Assembly (NCBI RefSeq): GCF_014400405.1
Contig: NZ_CP060496.1
Location: forward strand, 3,100,001-3,164,000
Direction: 5' to 3'
From: Brachybacterium sp. Z12
Lineage (GTDB): Bacteria > Actinomycetota > Actinomycetes > Actinomycetales > Dermabacteraceae
Length of the DNA: 64,000 nt
In this document: piece after piece, positions 56,220 through 64,000 of the stretch
Layout of the letters: each line of letters begins with the position of its first letter
How positions within the stretch are numbered: the stretch's first letter is position 1
Notes under the pieces: model-generated
Databases searched by the model: none
What the model saw: the letters and a program-made list of their open reading frames with translations, nothing else
What the model was told of the DNA's origin: nothing
Made by a program: the position numbers and the translations under genes

Positions 56220-56570
56220 ATGGATCTTTTACAGTCGCTCATTCTTCTGACGCATTTCGTCGGCGCGGCGGCGCTGATCGGTGGCTGGCTGGCAACTTTC
56301 CGCGCTCCCACCGTGCTCCGTTTGCAGCTCATCGGTGCGTGGCTGCAGCTGATCTCCGGAGTGCTGCTCGTCGGCCTTCTGGAGATGGGAGATGGCGGAC
56401 CGGTCAATCATCTGAAGATCGCCGTCAAGCTCCTCGTCGTGATCGCCGTGGTGGTCGTCGCATTCATCGGCCGACGGAAGGTCAAGCGGGACGAGGATGT
56501 TCCTGTCGGCCTGGCTCATGCCGTGGGCGGGCTGGCCCTGCTCAACATGGGAATTGCGGTCCTGTGGTGA
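56220..56570 (+). CDS. Small four-helix membrane protein
   Basis: 116 residues with four probable membrane segments: SLILLTHFVGAAALIGGWLA, LIGAWLQLISGVLLVGLLEM, KIAVKLLVVIAVVVVAFIG and a C-terminal VGGLALLNMGIAVLW. A basic loop (GRRKVKRDED) lies between the third and fourth. THFVG with GGWLA resembles small membrane proteins of the DUF2269/copper-resistance-D type, but I cannot assign it. Transcribed divergently from tetR through the operator; CcsB follows 56 bases later. Confidence 0.6.
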   Translation: MDLLQSLILLTHFVGAAALIGGWLATFRAPTVLRLQLIGAWLQLISGVLLVGLLEMGDGGPVNHLKIAVKLLVVIAVVVVAFIGRRKVKRDEDVPVGLAHAVGGLALLNMGIAVLW

Positions 56571-56626
56571 TCGGTGACCTGCAGCGGACCGCCGAACACT
56601 ACGCCTGACACACCGGGAGACCGTCA

Positions 56627-57694
56627 ATGGTTGATCAATCGCTGGCCGAGGTATCGAATCTGGCCATCGTCGTCGCGATCGTGCTTTACGTCCTCGCGCT
56701 GGTCGGCTTCGCGGGAGATCTGGCCTCGAGCACGCAGCGACGCAGCGACGCGCGCCTGCGCAGCGAGCACATCGAGGCACCTGCAGCGAAGCATCCTGTG
56801 GTGGTATCCGCGGGTGGCGCGCCCGCAGAGGGCATCCCTTCACGGACGCCGGGTGGATCAGCGCTCACCATTACTGCGCCGTCCCGTGATGCGCCTCGCT
56901 CGATGTCCTCGCAGAAGTTCGCGTTCTTCATCGCGGGCGCCGGGACGCTCGTGCATGTTGCTGGTGTGGGGTTGCGCGCCGCCGCGACCCAGCGAGTGCC
57001 GTGGGCGAACATGTACGAGTTCGCCATCACCAGCGCCGCCCTCGTGATGCTGCTTTTCCTCATCTTCTCCATCACTCGGCGTGAGCTGCGTCTGCTCGGC
57101 ACGTTCGTCGTCGGCGCGATACTCCTGCTGATGTTCCTGGCCCAGACCTTTTGGCTCGTCCCTGCAGCCGCGCTCACACCGAGCCTGCAGAACTCCCACT
57201 GGTTGGTCATCCATATCGGAGTCGCCATCCTGGCCACCGCACTGTCGATCTTGGGCGCGCTGGTCGCCTCTCTTCAGCTCATCCAGGCCCGAGACGAGAA
57301 GAGCCGTGCCGATCGCAGCGCCTCCGGGGCCGAGCATATCGAGCACCGGGGCCGGACCGGGGTCATCCTCGACCGTCTCCCCGAATCTGGAGTGCTTGAG
57401 ACTCTCAGTTTCCGCGTGCACTCTGTGGCGTTCGTATGCTGGACCTTCACCCTGATCTGCGGTTCCATCTGGGCGCGCGAGGCCTGGGGGCGGTTCTGGG
57501 GATGGGACCCGAAGGAGGTGTGGACCTTCGTCATCTGGGTGCTCTACGCCGCGTATCTCCACGCCCGCGCCACCGGCGGGTTCCGCGGGAACCGAGCAGC
57601 CGCGCTCGCCCTGGCCGGTTTCGTCGCAGTGGTCTTCAACTACACGATCGTCAACACCGTCATCAACGGACTGCACTCGTACTCAGGGCTATAG
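56627..57694 (+). CDS. ccsB: Cytochrome c biogenesis protein CcsB (ResC)
   Basis: 355 residues. One N-terminal membrane segment and a cytosolic loop precede the CcmF/CcmC-like core: ANMYEFAITSAALVMLLFL, NSHWLVIHIGVAILATAL (heme-ligand His), the tryptophan-rich heme-handling motif WGRFWGWDPKEVWTFVIW and YLHARATGG. NYTIVNTVINGLHSYSGL ends the protein with the second His. System II (CcsBA) attaches heme to apocytochromes outside the membrane. The usual ResB/CcsA and CcdA partners are not adjacent, so this copy is either displaced or works with unlinked genes. Confidence 0.88.
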   Translation: MVDQSLAEVSNLAIVVAIVLYVLALVGFAGDLASSTQRRSDARLRSEHIEAPAAKHPVVVSAGGAPAEGIPSRTPGGSALTITAPSRDAPRSMSSQKFAFFIAGAGTLVHVAGVGLRAAATQRVPWANMYEFAITSAALVMLLFLIFSITRRELRLLGTFVVGAILLLMFLAQTFWLVPAAALTPSLQNSHWLVIHIGVAILATALSILGALVASLQLIQARDEKSRADRSASGAEHIEHRGRTGVILDRLPESGVLETLSFRVHSVAFVCWTFTLICGSIWAREAWGRFWGWDPKEVWTFVIWVLYAAYLHARATGGFRGNRAAALALAGFVAVVFNYTIVNTVINGLHSYSGL

Positions 57695-57777
57695 GCGACG
57701 CGACCGTCACCCCGGGCCCACGCCCGAGGGGAAGTGGGCTCACGGCGCGGGACGCGTCCACGGTACGAAACCGGGGT
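57695..57777. other. Gap between convergent ccsB and ROK genes
   Basis: GC-rich, no gene. GGGCCCAC and GTGGGCTC (about 57715-57742) can pair imperfectly, a weak candidate terminator. Confidence 0.3.
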
Positions 57778-59067
57778 TCAACCGCGCAGCACCGGGGCGA
57801 GGAGAGGGTCATCGAGCACGCGGTCCAGCGCCACCGCGGCACCACCGGCCGCGGCGGCCTCGAGCCCCAGCGAGGAGGCGCTGACCTCGACCCGCCCGTC
57901 GGGGGCGAGCAAGCGCTCATCGAGCGCGGCCTGCACCGGTGCCACCAACAGGTCCGCGAAGTGGCCGAAGTAGCCGCCGAGCACGATGGCCTGCGGGTTC
58001 AGCACGTCCACGAGCACGCCCGCGCCGCGCACGAGGTCACCCGCTAGGCGCGTGAAGCGCTCCTGCAGCGGGGCATGCCCGGCCTCGAGCAGCGCGCGGA
58101 TCAGCGCGAGCCGCTCGAGCATCGGCAGGCGGCCGGAGCGAGCGGGGTCGTCCTCATCGAGCGCGTCGAGGACGGTGTCGAAGCCGACCATCGTCTCCCA
58201 GCAGCCGCGGCGCCCGCAGCGGCACCACTCCCCCGCCGGGTCCAGGCCGATGTGCCCCACCTCGCCGGAGAACCCGGACCAGCCGCGGATCAACCGGCCC
58301 TCGGCGATGATTCCCGCGCCCACGCCCATGTCACCGGTGAGATAGACCAGATCCGTGATGCCTCGCCGGGCCAGGCGAGGCGCCTCCGCGAGCGCCGAGA
58401 GCTTCGCGTCGTTCTCGAGGGTGAGCATCGGATGACCCTCGCCGAGACGGCGACCCAGTTCCTCCCCGAGGGGCACATCGGCCCAGCCGAGGTTCGAGGC
58501 GAAGCGTACGCGCGCCTCGTCGTAGTCGATCGGGCCCGGCGGGGCGATGGTGGCTGCCGCGACCCAGAGACCCTGCGCGGCGGCGGCCGTCAGCGCTCGC
58601 TGCAGCTGCTCGGCGGCGAGGTCGAGGATCGGGGCGAGCGGGTAGAAGCGCCCGTCGGAGGCGGCGGGGTCGAGGGCGTAGGGCATCGGGACCGAGTCGG
58701 TGAAGCGCACCTGACCTGCCAGATCACGCATGCACACGGCGAGATAGTCGACGTTCAGCTCGAGCCCTATCCCGGCTACGTGCTGCGGGGCGAGGCGCAC
58801 CTCGGTGCCGGGTCGGCCCACCGCACCCCGCCGCTCGACGCTGCCCTCCTGCACCAGCCCGCGCTCCACCAGATCGCTGACCAGAGACGTCACCGACGCC
58901 TTCGAGAGGCCGGTCTCCTGGGCAAGCGTGGCGCGTGAGCGGCCGCCGTGAGCATGCAGGTGGCGCAGCAGCAGGCTCAGGTTCGCCGAGCGCATCGCGG
59001 CGTGGCCCACCGGGGCTGTGCGGCGGCTGCCCTGCCCTGTCTCGGACGGTGACGTCATGGAGACCAT
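57778..59067 (-). CDS. ROK-family transcriptional regulator
   Basis: 429 residues. The winged helix at residues ~25-80 (LLLRHLHAHGGRSRATLAQE, TGLSKASVTSLVSDLVERGL) precedes a ROK sugar-kinase-like domain. The DxGxT-like loop is altered (ELNVDYLAVCMRDLAG). The zinc motif is GHIGLDPAGEWCRCGRRGCWE. The ROK signature is LVYLTGDMGVGAGIIAEGRL with FSGEVGH. NagC/XylR-type members sense sugars and repress uptake or catabolic genes; its targets could include the sugar-activation operon, but it is 4 kb away. Start ATG 59067 or 59058; neither has a strong ribosome site. Confidence 0.88.
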   Translation of the reverse strand: MVSMTSPSETGQGSRRTAPVGHAAMRSANLSLLLRHLHAHGGRSRATLAQETGLSKASVTSLVSDLVERGLVQEGSVERRGAVGRPGTEVRLAPQHVAGIGLELNVDYLAVCMRDLAGQVRFTDSVPMPYALDPAASDGRFYPLAPILDLAAEQLQRALTAAAAQGLWVAAATIAPPGPIDYDEARVRFASNLGWADVPLGEELGRRLGEGHPMLTLENDAKLSALAEAPRLARRGITDLVYLTGDMGVGAGIIAEGRLIRGWSGFSGEVGHIGLDPAGEWCRCGRRGCWETMVGFDTVLDALDEDDPARSGRLPMLERLALIRALLEAGHAPLQERFTRLAGDLVRGAGVLVDVLNPQAIVLGGYFGHFADLLVAPVQAALDERLLAPDGRVEVSASSLGLEAAAAGGAAVALDRVLDDPLLAPVLRG

Positions 59068-59145
59068 CGTAGGCCGCGTCAGGGGCGTGCCCGACCGGCG
59101 TCCCGAGCCACCGCCCCGCCGCGAGCCCGGTGCGAGCCCGGTGCC

Positions 59146-60432
59146 TCAGCCCCGCAGCACGCTCTGGAGGATCTCGAGGTAGCGCCCGGCGAGCACGTCA
59201 TCGTCCGCATGCTCGGCGACCCATGCCCTGCCGCTCGCCCGTACCGCTGCACGGGAGCGGTCAGCGGCCATGCCGCGCCACAGCTCGACCAGCGCGTCGA
59301 CGTCCTCGGGCGGGAGCACATCGCCGGCGTCGGCCTCGCGCACCACGTCGGCCGCCTCGCCATCCAGCAGCGCGGTGATGTGGCGACCGGTCGCGAGCAT
59401 CTCGTACAGCTTCGAGGGGACGGTCCACGCGAACGGTGCCCAGTCCCGCAGGGACACGATCACCGTGTCCGCCCAGGCGTACTGCTTGCCCACCTCGCGG
59501 TGCGGGATGCGCGGGATCACCTCCACCGGAGCGTCCAGCTCATAGGCCAACGCCGCCAGCTCGACGGCCTCGACGCCGTGGCCCACCATTCGCACCTGCA
59601 CATCCACACCCTCACGGCGCAGCGCCGCGGCCGCGCGGACCACTGTGTCCAGCCCCTGGGAGCGGCCCATGTTGCCCAGATACAGGCAGCGCAGCTCCGG
59701 ATGGTCGCCAGGCAGATGATCCCGCCGCGGTGGGACCAGGGACAGATCGGTGCCGTTGCGCACCACATGCACCGTGCTCACGCCCCGCTCGCGCAGCACG
59801 TCCGCGAACCGGCCGGTGGTGGTGACGACGGCTCGAGCGCCGCTCTGCCAGCTGGTCACCTTCTGATGCACCTCGCCCTTGGCCAGCGCGATGCTCCACG
59901 ACACGACCCGGCGCAGCGCACCGCGCTGCACAGCATCTGCGGCCTCCGGGCTGAGGGCGCCGACGGGGCCGACGTGCGTGACCAGATCCGGCCACGCATC
60001 TCGCATCTCCACCACCAACGGCACGTCCCACAGCAGCGACAGGGTGCGCCCCAGCAGCAGCGTGGGGATCGCCGGGGCAGTGGCCACGATGACGTCGGGC
60101 CGGGTGCCCGGGCGGGAGAAGCGGCGGCGGAGCCTGCGCAACGAATCCGCCGCCGCGATGACGTGGTCCGCGGTGCGGCTGCCGATGTCCGCACGATGCG
60201 GGAGGTAAGCGGTGCGCAGGACGGTCTCCCCGTGCGGGCCCGTCTCGACCCCGCCCACCCGGTGGGTGCGGCGCTGGGTGGGCGTGGGGCGCCCTGCCGG
60301 ATAGTGCGGCACCGGCGCGGCGACCGTGACCCGGTGCCCAGCGGCGATGAAGCGCTGGATGAGGGCCGACCAGCGCCGCTGCGGGGCGCCGAACTCCGGT
60401 GCGTAGTAGTGGGTGAGGAGCAGCAGTCTCAT
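59146..60432 (-). CDS. Glycosyltransferase family 4 (WbuB-like)
   Basis: 428 residues. GT-B fold: LLLLTHYYAPEFGAPQRRWS (WbuB-type N-terminus), a Rossmann core with PLVVEMRDAWPDLVTHVGPV, HVVRNGTDLSLVP, CLYLGNMGRSQGLDTVVRAA, MVGHGVE and VIVSLRDWAPFAWTVPSKLYEMLATGRHI (donor-binding E at SKLYEM). WbuB-like enzymes use UDP-activated sugars such as L-FucNAc. It overlaps the PRC-barrel gene by four bases. It is distant from the main glycan cluster at the left. Confidence 0.85.
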   Translation of the reverse strand: MRLLLLTHYYAPEFGAPQRRWSALIQRFIAAGHRVTVAAPVPHYPAGRPTPTQRRTHRVGGVETGPHGETVLRTAYLPHRADIGSRTADHVIAAADSLRRLRRRFSRPGTRPDVIVATAPAIPTLLLGRTLSLLWDVPLVVEMRDAWPDLVTHVGPVGALSPEAADAVQRGALRRVVSWSIALAKGEVHQKVTSWQSGARAVVTTTGRFADVLRERGVSTVHVVRNGTDLSLVPPRRDHLPGDHPELRCLYLGNMGRSQGLDTVVRAAAALRREGVDVQVRMVGHGVEAVELAALAYELDAPVEVIPRIPHREVGKQYAWADTVIVSLRDWAPFAWTVPSKLYEMLATGRHITALLDGEAADVVREADAGDVLPPEDVDALVELWRGMAADRSRAAVRASGRAWVAEHADDDVLAGRYLEILQSVLRG

Positions 60433-61093
60433 GCGTGGGGGGACTCTTCGGGACGGGAGGCGGTGTGCGTGGCGGGCGCCGGGGAGCCGGGGGCGGGAGC
60501 AGGGGAGGTCTCGTCCGTCGGGGCGGCCGACTGCGGGGCTGCCAGCTGCGGTGCGAGGCCGACGGCTTCTGCGGCGTCCTGCAGGACCTGCGGATCGGCG
60601 TGCAGCGTGTCCGGTGGTGCGATCCCCGCTCTGGCGGTCGCGGTGTCGATGAGGAGCGTGATCGTCGTCGGCACCTCCTGCTCGAGCTCGTCGGCGTCCT
60701 GCTCCTGATCTTGCTCCCGCTCCTGCGCCTTTTGCTGCTCCTTGCCTGCTCCTGCTCCTGTTGCTCAGCGTTCTGGCCGAGAGCGTGGGCGTCCTCGGGG
60801 AGGGCGGAGATCGCGGCAGCCGGGATCAGCACGCTGCGGGCGCTGAGCTGACGCGGCATGACGGTGATCGCGGCGAGCTCACCGCCGGCATCCTGCTGGT
60901 AGATGTCCCGCACCCGGCCCACGGTCTTCCCATCGCTGCCCAGCACGGTCATCCCTGCCAGGCCCTGCAGGCGCAGGCGCCTCTCGGCTCCGGCCCGCGG
61001 CTCCTCACCGTCGGCCGCCGGGCGCTCCTCGGGACGACCGCCCGGCACCAGCGCCGCCGCACCCTCGGCCGTCGCGGCGATGCCTTCGCGCAC
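60429..61093 (-). CDS. PRC-barrel domain protein, one frameshift
   Basis: The reading LAGMTVLGSDGKTVGRVRDI, then GELAAITVMPRQLSARSVLI and PAAAISALPEDAHAL, is a PRC-barrel domain. A Gln/Glu-rich stretch follows, where the frame shifts by one base near 60745 inside repeated CAG/GAG codons. The rest (TTITLLIDTATARAGIAPPD, then Pro/Ala-rich) ends at 60429. PRC-barrel proteins take part in RNA processing or membrane-associated regulation. The start is uncertain: GTG 61093 is used; ATG 61173 is in another frame. Translation is coupled to the glycosyltransferase by ATGA. Confidence 0.6.
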
Positions 61094-61240
61094 GGCGCGC
61101 TCACTCCCGGGGCAGGTTCCGGACCACCGGGCAGACCAGAGGAGGAGCCCTCAGGCGGCACGCCGGGGCTCATCGGTCACTTCCACAGGGGATCACAACC
61201 TCGGAGTCTACCGACCCAGGAATCACGGGGTGCGACGAAG

Positions 61241-62005
61241 TCAGTCGGTCACGCAGTACCGCACGAACTCCTGCACATCCTCGATGGGATCGGCCTCGGA
61301 ACGGTTCTGCAGCTCGCGCACCGTGTGCTCCCGCACCGCGAGGCTCAGCAGCAGCGAGAACAGCGTGCGCGCCAGCATCTGCGGATCCGCGCCCTCGACC
61401 AGGCGGCCGTGCGCCGCCAGGCCCTCCAGCACCTTCTCCAGCACGTGCTCGTGCACCAGGCGCAGGCGCGCGATGCGGAAACGTCCCGGATGGTCCGGGT
61501 TGACGATCTCGGCCGAGAGCGTTGCCAGCAGCGCCATCGAATGCTGCCGCGGATCCCAGGGCCCGGCCAGGGCCGCCACCAGCGACTGCGGCGAGGTCTG
61601 CAGCGACTCGACCGAGTCCAGCAGGCCCTGTGCATGCGCCTCCAGGCGGTCGACCACCGCACCGAGCAGCGCGTCCTTCGAGGAGAAGTGATGCAGCATC
61701 CCCGGATGCGAGATGCCGACCCGGCGGGAGATGTCCCGCAGGCTCGCACCGTGGTACCCGCGCTCGGCGAACAGGGCGGAGGCGCTGTCGAGGATGTCCT
61801 CGCGCCGCGACGAGGCCGGTGCCGGAGCATCTTCCGCAGGCGGAGCGGTCTCTCCGGCGGGGCTCGCCTGGCCGGGAGCCACGGGCCCCGTCTCGGGCGG
61901 GGCACCGATCACCGCACCCAGATCATCACCGCCACCCAGCTCGGTCGCGGAGATCGAATCGAGCGTGCGCAGGGCGCGGGCCAGCGGATCCATGCTCAGA
62001 TTCAC
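61241..62005 (-). CDS. TetR/AcrR-family regulator with long N-terminal tail
   Basis: 254 residues from the GTG at 62005. The first ~65 residues are low-complexity Ala/Pro/Gly/Glu sequence, unusual for the family. The HTH is then REDILDSASALFAERGYHGA and SLRDISRRVGISHPGMLHHF followed by SKDALLGAVV. The C-terminal domain is helical (LARTLFSLLLSLAVREHTV). MLHHFSSK in the recognition part is typical. Overlaps the preceding 36-codon ORF by GTGA. A later start (MDPLARAL, ATG 61993) is possible. Confidence 0.82.
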   Translation of the reverse strand: MNLSMDPLARALRTLDSISATELGGGDDLGAVIGAPPETGPVAPGQASPAGETAPPAEDAPAPASSRREDILDSASALFAERGYHGASLRDISRRVGISHPGMLHHFSSKDALLGAVVDRLEAHAQGLLDSVESLQTSPQSLVAALAGPWDPRQHSMALLATLSAEIVNPDHPGRFRIARLRLVHEHVLEKVLEGLAAHGRLVEGADPQMLARTLFSLLLSLAVREHTVRELQNRSEADPIEDVQEFVRYCVTD

Positions 62006-62112
62006 GGATCCGCCCCCGCAGCCTCGTCACCGGCACGGTCGGAGAACATGGTCGAGAGGGGCGACGGCCCGGCCCCCGCTCCCGGAGGGCCACTGGCAGC
62101 AGCGAGGGTCAT
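62002..62112 (-). CDS. 36-residue ORF coupled to tetR
   Basis: The ATG at 62112 has GAAGGAGC six bases upstream, a better ribosome site than the tetR GTG. It encodes a Gly/Ala/Pro-rich peptide (MTLAAASGPPGAGAGPSPLS) and its TGA overlaps the tetR start by GTGA. Either it is a translated leader that couples tetR to asd, or the true N-terminus of TetR split by an indel. It is too short and simple to classify. Confidence 0.45.
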   Translation of the reverse strand: MTLAAASGPPGAGAGPSPLSTMFSDRAGDEAAGADP

Positions 62113-62130
62113 CGTCGCTCCTTCTTCATG

Positions 62131-64000
<1,870 letters not shown>

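Overview
The window is high-GC bacterial DNA with tightly packed genes, ATGA/GTGA stop-start overlaps, frequent GTG starts, a twin-arginine substrate, a GAF-ANTAR regulator and a lysC-asd operon. This points to an actinomycete. A Micrococcales genus such as Brachybacterium is a reasonable guess from gene content, but that is inference and no marker gene here proves it. I found no rRNA, tRNA or CRISPR array.

Layout. (1) 1-13.7 kb: a surface-polysaccharide cluster holding a large glycosyltransferase, a heparinase II/III-like protein, two asparagine-synthase-like ligases, a DUF6270/alpha-beta-hydrolase fusion, a two-module SGNH hydrolase and a Tat-exported beta-propeller. (2) 13.75-20.4 kb: an insertion-sequence island with a complete IS3-family element, an IS30-family element, and fragments of IS21-type istB (two), an IS1634-like transposase and a third SGNH gene. 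Two polysaccharide genes and a small membrane protein survive between them. (3) 20.6-26 kb: a visibly less GC-rich block with a double GT-A glycosyltransferase, two unknown proteins, a GT-B-like protein and a polysaccharide pyruvyl transferase. (4) 26-31 kb: UDP-GlcNAc 2-epimerase, a TagGH-type polysaccharide ABC exporter and a glycosyltransferase, all on the minus strand. (5) 31-34 kb: a nitrate/sulfonate/taurine-type ABC importer. (6) 34-49.7 kb: accessory metabolism: GltS-like symporter, amidohydrolase, rifamycin ADP-ribosyltransferase (arr), persulfide-dioxygenase/rhodanese fusion, sodium:solute symporter, orphan AAA ATPase, thiamine-diphosphate enzyme, GAF-ANTAR regulator, gamma-carbonic anhydrase and adenosine deaminase. 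(7) 49.8-53.5 kb: a sugar-activation operon (phosphohexomutase, nucleotidyltransferase, GHMP kinase) behind a good promoter. (8) 53.5-57.7 kb: a FtsX-type ABC exporter, a TetR regulator with two matching operator sites, a small membrane protein and CcsB. (9) 57.8-64 kb: ROK regulator, glycosyltransferase, PRC-barrel protein, TetR regulator, asd and the 3' part of lysC.

Regions 1-4 look like one large system that builds, decorates and exports a cell-surface glycan. The AsnB-like pair suggests amide-type modification, and the SGNH and alpha/beta hydrolases suggest acyl chemistry.

Many genes are interrupted by single-base indels, most of them one missing base in a C or G run. In nearly every case restoring one base rebuilds a normal protein. 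I therefore treat most as intact genes with assembly errors and give the full span. One change is different: an in-frame amber codon in the thiamine-diphosphate enzyme at 45300.
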